This document shows positions 4,922-10,030 of a DNA stretch of 10,030 nt, piece after piece. Both the position numbers and the translations under genes were made by a program. The notes beneath the pieces are model-generated. The model saw nothing but the letters and a program-made list of their open reading frames with translations, was not told the DNA's origin and did not search any database. The first letter of the stretch is position 1; the number at the start of each line of letters is the position of its first letter. This stretch comes from Gemmatimonadaceae bacterium (GTDB lineage Bacteria > Gemmatimonadota > Gemmatimonadetes > Gemmatimonadales > Gemmatimonadaceae), in assembly GCA_014379705.1 (NCBI GenBank), contig JACMLI010000081.1, positions 1 to 10,030 on the forward strand, given 5' to 3'.

Positions 4922-7636
4922 TTGCGTTTCTCCGCTTACCCTTCACGGGTGCTCACCAACATCAGGGATCGCGCCCTTCCGCTCGACCACGACGCCTTCG
5001 TCGCGGCGGAACCGCCGACCGGCCGCATCATCGTCATTGCCCCCACTCGGGCAGCCTGCGAAACAATCGAGCTCGCGCTCGGCTTGCACCTCGACACCGT
5101 GCTCGAACGGCGGCATGGCGATGAGATACGAGCCCTCGCCGCCAGCGGCGTGGGCTTTGGCATCGTGGCCGGCACCGGCACGGGAAAGACGCTCGCCGTG
5201 CGCTCGATCGCCGAGTCGATCCTCCGGACGACGGAGCTGCGCGTCGGCGTCGTGAACCGCGAGCGTGAGGCGACGCCGGAGACGCCGACCTGGAACGTGA
5301 TCATCGTGACCACGGGGATCGCACGGCGCTGGTTCCAGGACGGCGATATCCTCCCCCGCGACACCCTGGTCGTCGACGAGATCCACCAGACCTCCGCCGA
5401 GCTCGAGCTCTGTCTCGCGTTAGGCAAGCGCGTCGGGTGCCGGTTCATCTGGCTCTCGGCCACCGTCGATCCCGGGTTCTACGCCCGCTACCTGGAGTCG
5501 AGCACGGTCATCCAGACGACCGCGTTCGACCCCGACAAGGCGGCCGACGTGCGCATCGTGCGCCAGGACCCCGCGAACTTCCTCGATGACCGCTTCCTCC
5601 AGCAGGTGATGAAGCAGCGGCGGGGCGTCGGGATGTTCCTGCCCACGCGTGCCGCGGTGGAGCAGGTCGCCGTGGCGGTCGGCGACCGCTTTCGCCGGAT
5701 CACCTCGGCGTTCTACCACGGGGGCGAGCCGATCCGCGTGATCCGGCCCTTCCTCGAAGACGGCGCGCCCAAGCCCTACTTCCTCGCGATGACGGCCGCG
5801 GGACAAAGCGCGCTCAACATCAAGGGGCTCGACACCGTCGTCATCGACGACACCCGCTTCGCGAACGTGGTCGAGCGCGGCAAGAACGTGCTCACCCGGC
5901 TGCACCTCGGCACCAACGAGATCCTGCAGATGGCGGGGCGCGTGCACGGGCGCGTGGAGCAGGGACGCGTGTACATCCTCAGCGATCGCGACATCGACTT
6001 CGCCTCGCTGCGCCCCACAGCGCCCGAGTTCCAGCTCGCCGGCGACTCGGAGCGCGTGGCGCTCACCTGCGCCGACCTTGGGCTTCGCGCCGACGAACTC
6101 GACTTGCCCGTTGCGCTCGATCGCCCGGCGTACAGAAAGGCCCTGGAGCACCTCGAAGCACGCGGCGTCGTGGAGAATGGGCGCCTCTCGCGCTACGGAC
6201 GCCTCGTCGAGGCGATGCCGGTGGACCGCTCATGGGCCGAGCTCCTGGTGCATGGTGACAAGGACCTGCTCCCGTGCCTCGCGGTGATGGCGAGCATCGA
6301 GTCGCTCCATCGCATGACCCGCGACCAGCGCGACCTGTCGGGACTCATCGTCGCCGGGAGCGATCACCTCACGGCCTACAACGTCTATGCCGAAGCCCTC
6401 GGCAAGGCCGGGTACGTCGGAGAGGTATACGGGCTCCCGCGCCACCTCTTCGACGCAACGATCATCGAGCGCTGGGCCGAGCGACGCGGGGTGCTCGTGA
6501 AGGCTGTGGAAGACACCGCCCTGGCCATGGCGAGCGTATGCCGCACAGTCGGCGTCGCGCTGCCGGCCAGGCTTCCCATGGTTGACGATATCCTGCGGCA
6601 GCGCTTCTGCGACCTCGTCGCGCGGATCATGCCTTTCGCCCTCGTCATCGACGAGGAGACCGCTGACGGACAGGAGGCCCGGGTGTCCCGTACGAGCGTG
6701 GCCGGGTCGTGGGGCGCGGTGGCGGGCACGATACGCTACTTCGCCGACCGCTCCGGCACGCCACGCGCGTCCATCGAGGGGACACAGCTGCCGAACGACC
6801 TCGTGCGGAAATACGCCGTGCGCAGCGAGCCCGAGATCGCCTACGTCGGCACCGAGCGGCGGGACGGGCTGGTACGTCGCACACGCGTCACGTACTTCGG
6901 TTTCGAACTCGATCGCGACGAGGAGTTCCTCGACGAGTTTCCCCCGGAGGATGCCGACGGTGCGCGGGGGGCCCTCGCCGATGCCCTGGCCCGCGAGGAA
7001 GCGCGCCACCAGGCGGTGCGGCGCAATCGCGAAGCGATCCGGGACGCGCGCGAACTCTACCGGCGATCAGGAGGAGCGACGCCGCGCCTCAGCCAGGCAG
7101 ACCTCGCGTCGATGTACCGAAGGCTGCTCGAACCGGTACACTCGATTCGCGAATACCGCGCCGCCTCGCTCCGCCTCGATCTCTCGAGTCTTGTCGATTC
7201 TGCCGAGCGCGAACGACTGTTCGCCTTGCCGGACATCACGGAGGTTCGCGGAACGCCGGTCGGGATCGACTACGACGTCGAGGAGCTCGACGGGCGGGTC
7301 ATCGGCGTCGCGCGACTCATGCTCCCCGAGAAGATCGCGCGAACGCTGGTCGCCGAGGAAGTGCCGACGCTCGATCGTCCGCTGCGCTTTGCGGTGCATC
7401 GCGGCCAGCGGGGCGGGGTGCGGGCCTCGACGCTGGCGGAGTTGCAGGAACTTCTCGACCGACCGTGGATGCCGGAGGAGCGGCCGAGCCGGCGCGAGGA
7501 ACGCCAGGACGAGTTCCATCGCCGTCGCCGCCAGGGGGGCGGAGATGCGCGGACGCCCGGGGAGAAGAAGCGCTTCGAGAAGGCGCGCGATGGGCGGAGC
7601 GTGGATCCGAATCGTCGAAGGCGGCGCGGGAGATAG
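4922..7636 (+). CDS. DEIH-box SF2 helicase, HrpA/HrpB-like, with long C-terminal region
   Basis: This large (about 904-residue) cytoplasmic ATPase has the layout of DEAH/RHA-type RNA helicases. RecA domain 1 has Walker A GTGTGKT (84-90), motif Ib-like VTTGIARRW (129-137), the box DEIH (152-155) and SAT (179-181). RecA domain 2 has motif V-like TAAGQSALNIKGLD (291-304) and motif VI QMAGRVHGR (336-344), keeping both arginines R340 and R344. A winged-helix/ratchet region follows (about 375-445, LDRPAYRKALEHLEARGVV, then SRYGRLVEAMPVD). The remaining half is not recognised. It ends in a very basic tail (854-904, Arg-rich, NRRRRRGR) likely to bind nucleic acid. An unusual N-terminal stretch before Walker A contains IAPTRAACETIELALG. 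The start is uncertain: TTG 4922 or GTG 4949, neither with a Shine-Dalgarno sequence; the frame is closed by a TGA at 4913. RNA is the likely substrate, by family. Confidence 0.88.
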   Translation: MRFSAYPSRVLTNIRDRALPLDHDAFVAAEPPTGRIIVIAPTRAACETIELALGLHLDTVLERRHGDEIRALAASGVGFGIVAGTGTGKTLAVRSIAESILRTTELRVGVVNREREATPETPTWNVIIVTTGIARRWFQDGDILPRDTLVVDEIHQTSAELELCLALGKRVGCRFIWLSATVDPGFYARYLESSTVIQTTAFDPDKAADVRIVRQDPANFLDDRFLQQVMKQRRGVGMFLPTRAAVEQVAVAVGDRFRRITSAFYHGGEPIRVIRPFLEDGAPKPYFLAMTAAGQSALNIKGLDTVVIDDTRFANVVERGKNVLTRLHLGTNEILQMAGRVHGRVEQGRVYILSDRDIDFASLRPTAPEFQLAGDSERVALTCADLGLRADELDLPVALDRPAYRKALEHLEARGVVENGRLSRYGRLVEAMPVDRSWAELLVHGDKDLLPCLAVMASIESLHRMTRDQRDLSGLIVAGSDHLTAYNVYAEALGKAGYVGEVYGLPRHLFDATIIERWAERRGVLVKAVEDTALAMASVCRTVGVALPARLPMVDDILRQRFCDLVARIMPFALVIDEETADGQEARVSRTSVAGSWGAVAGTIRYFADRSGTPRASIEGTQLPNDLVRKYAVRSEPEIAYVGTERRDGLVRRTRVTYFGFELDRDEEFLDEFPPEDADGARGALADALAREEARHQAVRRNREAIRDARELYRRSGGATPRLSQADLASMYRRLLEPVHSIREYRAASLRLDLSSLVDSAERERLFALPDITEVRGTPVGIDYDVEELDGRVIGVARLMLPEKIARTLVAEEVPTLDRPLRFAVHRGQRGGVRASTLAELQELLDRPWMPEERPSRREERQDEFHRRRRQGGGDARTPGEKKRFEKARDGRSVDPNRRRRRGR

Positions 7637-7653
7637 GGGACGGGTGGAAGGGA

Positions 7654-7744
7654 TGGACGAGATGGACGAGATGGTTCTACGACTCCGTTGCGGTAGTCCG
7701 TCTCGGTACGCCTGACTACTCGTCCATCTCGTCTATCTCGTCCA
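7654..7744. repeat. Inverted repeat of 9-bp units between convergent genes
   Basis: The left arm (7654-7674) holds tandem ATGGACGAG units (7653-7661 and 7662-7670, then ATGG). The right arm (7724-7744) is its reverse complement over all 21 positions except one, where RNA would form a G-U pair (7664/7734). CTCGTCCAT-type units continue to 7751. Inside the 49-base loop a second hairpin pairs GTAGTC (7693-7698) with GACTAC (7714-7719). It lies between the stop of the DEIH helicase and that of the GNAT gene and overlaps the end of the latter. It has no T-run. It could act as a two-way transcription barrier or mRNA 3'-end stabiliser, or be a dispersed palindromic repeat. Confidence 0.8.
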
Positions 7745-8257
7745 CTCGTCCAACTGGGCCTGGTACCACTCTTCACGGAAAGCCACGAACCCCCGAGCGA
7801 GATAGTTCGGAAGCGCGGCCGGGGAGTCGAGCGTGCAGGTATGCAGCCACACACGCGTCGAGCCCCATGCAAAGGCGACTTGCACGGCGCGCACAAGGAG
7901 CCAGCGCCCTATTCCGCGACCGTGCGCGTGCTCCATGAGCCCGAAGTACGCGACCTCGACCTCACCGTTCTCCTGGCGTAGCAGCTCGAAGTAGCCATCC
8001 TCGCGCCCGTCCGAGCGGGCGACGAACACACGCACGTCATCGCGCGCGAGATACGCACGAAGCTCGTCGTCGGCCTGCACGAGCCGATCGCGCCAGTGAT
8101 AGCGCTCCCCGACGGCGCGATACAGTCGCCGGGCGTCCTCGAGGCTGCAGGGTCGCAGCTCGACCAGCGACTCGCCGGCGGGATCCTCCTGGCTCCCGGA
8201 CAGCGCGTCCAGAGACCGCATTTCCAGGTAGGTGCGCTTGACGTCGACCAGAGGCAT
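7733..8257 (-). CDS. GNAT-family N-acetyltransferase
   Basis: The 174-residue protein has a GNAT fold, which transfers an acetyl group from acetyl-CoA to an amine. The N-terminal segment (VKRTYLEMRSLDAL) is followed by the first strand and helices (LVELRPCSLEDARRLYRAVG, about 31-50), VRVFVARSDGREDGYFEL (75-92), strand 4 EVEVAYFGL and the CoA pyrophosphate loop HGRGIG (112-117), then the C-terminal VWLHTCTLDSPAALPNYLARGFV. The substrate is unknown. The start at 8257 is chosen because AGGATAGG lies nine bases upstream (8274-8267) and a -10-like hexamer sits at 8291-8296; a GTG at 8305 lies inside the operator and upstream of that -10. The gene is divergent from tetR and carries one copy of the shared palindrome at its promoter. 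Its last five codons and stop (DEWTR) are made of the 9-bp repeat units. Confidence 0.85.
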   Translation of the reverse strand: MPLVDVKRTYLEMRSLDALSGSQEDPAGESLVELRPCSLEDARRLYRAVGERYHWRDRLVQADDELRAYLARDDVRVFVARSDGREDGYFELLRQENGEVEVAYFGLMEHAHGRGIGRWLLVRAVQVAFAWGSTRVWLHTCTLDSPAALPNYLARGFVAFREEWYQAQLDEWTR

Positions 8258-8290
8258 GCCGCGGAACCTATCCTGCGTGGGCAAGGCATG

Positions 8291-8296
8291 AGAATA
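8291..8296 (-). promoter_or_regulatory. Candidate -10 element for the GNAT gene
   Basis: On the minus strand this reads TATTCT (four of six to TATAAT). It follows the palindrome half-site GGTC with one base between, exactly as TATGAT does on the tetR side. Initiation near 8284 would give a leader of about 27 bases containing the AGGATAGG ribosome-binding site. No convincing -35 is seen. Confidence 0.45.
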
Positions 8297-8311
8297 AGAC
8301 CACACGGTCCA
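8296..8311. promoter_or_regulatory. TetR operator copy 1 (GNAT side)
   Basis: The palindromic core is GACC-ACAC-GGTC (8298-8309), identical in all 12 positions to the copy at 8422-8433. It adjoins the GNAT -10 hexamer and would block polymerase there when bound. Core GACC-N4-GGTC agrees with the box known for NemR-type TetR regulators. Binding by the adjacent TetR is inferred from position. Confidence 0.7.
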
Positions 8312-8411
8312 TACGCGCAGAAGACAGCAGATAGTGCAATAAGTCGTTGTGCCACATGCAGTTGAATGTCCACTCTATCCAGCATTCAGCGCACACCACA
8401 CAGCCCAGCCC

Positions 8412-8440
8412 TTGCACTTAGGACCACACGGTCCTATGAT
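8412..8440 (+). promoter_or_regulatory. tetR promoter giving a probably leaderless transcript
   Basis: TTGCAC (8412-8417) and TATGAT (8435-8440, five of six to TATAAT) are separated by exactly 17 bases. Initiation six to seven bases past the -10 falls on the GTG start codon at 8447, so the message would have no leader and no Shine-Dalgarno sequence, and none is present. The operator fills the spacer. Confidence 0.7.
8420..8435. promoter_or_regulatory. TetR operator copy 2 (tetR side)
   Basis: AGGACCACACGGTCCT is a palindrome with six-base arms around ACAC. It lies between the -35 and -10 of the tetR promoter, the classic place for autorepression. Centre-to-centre distance to copy 1 is 124 bases. 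Confidence 0.75.
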
Positions 8441-8446
8441 CCCCGC

Positions 8447-9049
8447 GTGACCACCAGCACCCGCGATCGCATCATCGACTCCGCCGCATCGCTCATCGCC
8501 GAGCGAGGGTTCAAGCGAACCTCCGTCGACGACGTCATCGCGCGTGCCGAACTCAGTGGGAAGAGCCACTTCTACCACTACTTCCGCTCCAAGGACGAAC
8601 TCGGCCTCGAAGTCCTGGGCCGGCAGTTCGAGGGCTTCGCCGAACGCGGACTCGCCATCCTGCGCGAGCCGATGATCGAGCCACTCGAGCGGCTCCATCT
8701 CTTCATCGACTCCCTCGTCGCGCTCCAGACCGAGCGCGGGTTTCGCATCGGATCGCCGTTCGGCAACCTCGCGTCGGAAATGGCGGACATGCATGAGGGC
8801 TTTCGCGAGCGACTCACGACGGTCTTCGACCGCTGGGCCAAGCAGCTCCAGGCGCTCCTCTGGGAAATGCGTCCCTCGCTCGCCGACGACGTCGACAGCG
8901 CCCGCCTTTCCCGCTTCATCATCGCCACCCTCGAGGGCGCGCTGATGATGTCGAAGGTGAATCGCGACGCCGAGATGCTGCGGGGCATCGCGGCCGACCT
9001 GAAGCGCTTCGTCGGCACGCACGTGCGCGAGGGGGTCTCCTCCACGTGA
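8447..9049 (+). CDS. TetR-family repressor, NemR/AcuR-like
   Basis: The 200-residue regulator starts VTTSTRDRIIDSAASLIAER. The helix-turn-helix lies around residues 25-46 (TSVDDVIARAELSGKSHFYHYF), with the family-typical FRSKDEL following. The ligand-binding half contains GSPFGNLASEMADMHEGFRERL, a segment shared with NemR/AcuR-type members, several of which sense electrophiles or small acids; the ligand here is unknown. An ATG at 8366 in the same frame would give a 27-residue extension, but its codons cover the promoter and operator, so the GTG at 8447 is preferred. The protein probably represses its own operon and the divergent GNAT gene through the two palindromes. Its stop overlaps the start of the sigma gene by one base (TGATG), implying translational coupling. 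Confidence 0.88.
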   Translation: MTTSTRDRIIDSAASLIAERGFKRTSVDDVIARAELSGKSHFYHYFRSKDELGLEVLGRQFEGFAERGLAILREPMIEPLERLHLFIDSLVALQTERGFRIGSPFGNLASEMADMHEGFRERLTTVFDRWAKQLQALLWEMRPSLADDVDSARLSRFIIATLEGALMMSKVNRDAEMLRGIAADLKRFVGTHVREGVSST

Positions 9050-9678
9050 TGCCGGCGACCATTGGCTCCATGGTCCTCCTCCCCGGACTTGGCATCGCGC
9101 GAGCCGCGGCCACTCCCTCGGCGGGCCCCCGCAGCGCCTTCGAGATCGAGGCGCAGCGGCATCTCGGGGCGCTTTACAGCTTCGGGCTCAAGCTCGCGCG
9201 CTCGCCCGACGACGCCGAGGACCTCGTGTCCGACACGTTCCTGCGCGCCATCGAGCGCTGGGAGCAATTCCGTATCGGAACGAACATGCGAGCCTGGCTC
9301 TTCACGATTCTCTATCACCTGTTCATCAGCCGGAAGCGCCGCATCGACGCGCGTGAGGTGGTCTCCACGGACGATCCCGATGGCCCGGCATCCAACGTCG
9401 CCGGCGAGGTCGATCCCGAGGGCGCGTTCTACGATTCCTTCATCGATGAGGAGATCGTCGGGGCGATCGAGGCCCTGCCAGCGGAGTATCGCACGGCGGT
9501 CCTCATGAGCGACGTGCACGGCATGCGCTACGCGGAGATCGCGGAGGTGCTGCGCGTGCCCGAGGGAACGGTCAAGTCGCGGCTCTTCCGCGGGCGGCGC
9601 ATGCTGCAGCGCCGGCTCAAGGGCTACGCGATGGAGATGGGGTACCTGCGCAGTGCGCCCGCGCCGGAGCCTCGTTAG
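9049..9678 (+). CDS. ECF-type RNA polymerase sigma factor
   Basis: The 209-residue protein has sigma region 2 at about 31-98 (HLGALYSFGLKLARSPDDAEDLVSDTFLRAIERW, here split for reading: DDAEDLVSDTFLRA is the conserved core, followed by GTNMRAWLFTIL). Region 4 lies at about 136-190 (EALPAEYRTAVLMSDVHGMR, then YAEIAEVLRVPEGTVKSRLF, the helix-turn-helix). Regions 1.2 and 3 are absent, as in ECF sigma factors. The GTNMRAWLF stretch recalls the SigR/RpoE-like groups; the exact group is not assigned. The roughly 30-residue N-terminal extension is Ala/Gly/Pro-rich. The ATG at 9049 overlaps the tetR stop; GTG 9046 and ATG 9070 are alternatives. No anti-sigma gene follows: the next gene is on the other strand and the two stops overlap by four bases. 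Control through the TetR repressor is inferred. Confidence 0.92.
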   Translation: MPATIGSMVLLPGLGIARAAATPSAGPRSAFEIEAQRHLGALYSFGLKLARSPDDAEDLVSDTFLRAIERWEQFRIGTNMRAWLFTILYHLFISRKRRIDAREVVSTDDPDGPASNVAGEVDPEGAFYDSFIDEEIVGAIEALPAEYRTAVLMSDVHGMRYAEIAEVLRVPEGTVKSRLFRGRRMLQRRLKGYAMEMGYLRSAPAPEPR

Positions 9679-10030
9679 GCGCTCGCGATCGGCGGCTCGT
9701 GGTGACGCTCACGGAAGCGCGCGGCCTTGGCCCGGTTGCCGCAGGTGGCCATCTCGCACCACCGGCGACGCCCGTTGCGCGTGGGGTCGAGGAAGACGCG
9801 CGAACAGCGCGAATCCCCGCACCGTCGTACGCGTCGCAGCTCACCGCTGATCAGGGAATCCGCTGCCGACTCGACGACGGGGATGATGAGGCCGGCAAAC
9901 GCGTCGCCCACCGGGACGAAGCTGCGCGCGAAGGAGCCGTCGGAGCGTGGCTCGACGCGCCTCGTGCCCGCCGACCGCCCCAGGACGCGATTGATCTCGG
10001 CGAGGGCGTCCCAGCGCGCCTTGTCGGACA
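9675..10030 (-). CDS. CGNR zinc-finger (ABATE-type) regulator, C-terminal part
   Basis: The frame is open from the right edge of the window to the TAA at 9675-9677, giving 117 residues; the N-terminus is outside. The C-terminal zinc finger is clear: RRCGDSRCSRVFLD, then RRRWCEMATCGNRAKAARFR, with two CxxxxC pairs and the signature CGNR. Proteins of this type usually have an N-terminal ABATE domain and are predicted stress-related transcription regulators; target and signal are unknown. The visible upstream part (WDALAEINRVLGRSAGTRRV) fits the linker or end of the ABATE domain. The last residues (EPPIASA) are not conserved in type. Its stop codon overlaps that of the ECF sigma gene, within the sequence GTTAGGC, so the two genes converge without any room for a terminator between them. 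Confidence 0.88.
   Translation of the reverse strand, partial: SDKARWDALAEINRVLGRSAGTRRVEPRSDGSFARSFVPVGDAFAGLIIPVVESAADSLISGELRRVRRCGDSRCSRVFLDPTRNGRRRWCEMATCGNRAKAARFRERHHEPPIASA

Noticed and set aside
7653..7751. Possible CRISPR array from the repeated 9-mers
   Set aside because: The units are too short, lack spacers, and are arranged as opposed arms of one palindrome; no cas gene is present.
6582..7938. Long plus-strand open frames in the other two frames across the helicase 3' half and beyond
   Set aside because: Both are Arg/Ser/Pro-rich with no recognisable domain and overlap the well-supported DEIH helicase and, in part, the GNAT gene.
8258..8305. GTG start adding 16 residues to the GNAT protein
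   Set aside because: That start falls inside the operator and upstream of the -10 hexamer, whereas ATG 8257 has AGGATAGG nine bases before it.
8366..8446. ATG start adding 27 residues to the TetR protein
   Set aside because: The extension would cover the promoter and operator and carries no TetR-family sequence; the GTG at 8447 fits the family N-terminus.

Overview
This is a GC-rich, densely coded bacterial chromosome segment. The gene content (small secreted proteins, an orphan pseudopilin, a large DEIH-box helicase, an ECF sigma factor and a CGNR regulator) and the sequence style are most like Gemmatimonadota. That placement is inference from general resemblance; no rRNA or other phylogenetic marker is present. 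I see no tRNA, rRNA, CRISPR array, integrase or insertion sequence.

Layout, left to right: the 3' end of an unrecognised gene (2-637, +); an RhlE-type DEAD-box RNA helicase (729-1991, +) convergent with a FimT/GspH-like pseudopilin (1995-2435, -); a small coiled-coil lipoprotein candidate (2559-2822, +); a SelW/Rdx-type gene interrupted by an in-frame UGA that is probably decoded as selenocysteine (2924-3178, +); a 6-phosphofructokinase (3212-4291, +); a small secreted protein (4532-4876, +); a long DEIH-box helicase (4922-7636, +); a perfectly nested inverted repeat built from 9-bp units (7654-7744); a GNAT acetyltransferase (7733-8257, -) divergent from a TetR-ECF sigma operon (8447-9678, +); and the C-terminal part of a CGNR zinc-finger regulator running off the right edge (9675-10030, -).

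Two parts deserve most attention. First, the 84-codon SelW-like reading frame has a CxxU motif. The UGA is followed by a hairpin with an AGUCU apical loop, as expected for a bacterial SECIS element. An ordinary gene finder would lose this gene, because it reads the UGA as stop. It sits 33 bp ahead of pfkA, so redox and glycolytic functions may be co-transcribed.

Second, the GNAT/TetR/ECF locus looks like a compact regulatory circuit. Two copies of the same GACC-ACAC-GGTC palindrome lie in the divergent intergenic region. Each abuts a -10-like hexamer at the same one-base spacing, one facing the GNAT gene and one facing tetR. The tetR promoter appears to fire exactly at its GTG start, giving a leaderless message, and the ECF sigma gene overlaps the tetR stop by one base. 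The simplest reading is a TetR repressor of the NemR/AcuR type that controls itself, a sigma factor and an acetyltransferase, with no anti-sigma gene beside the sigma gene.
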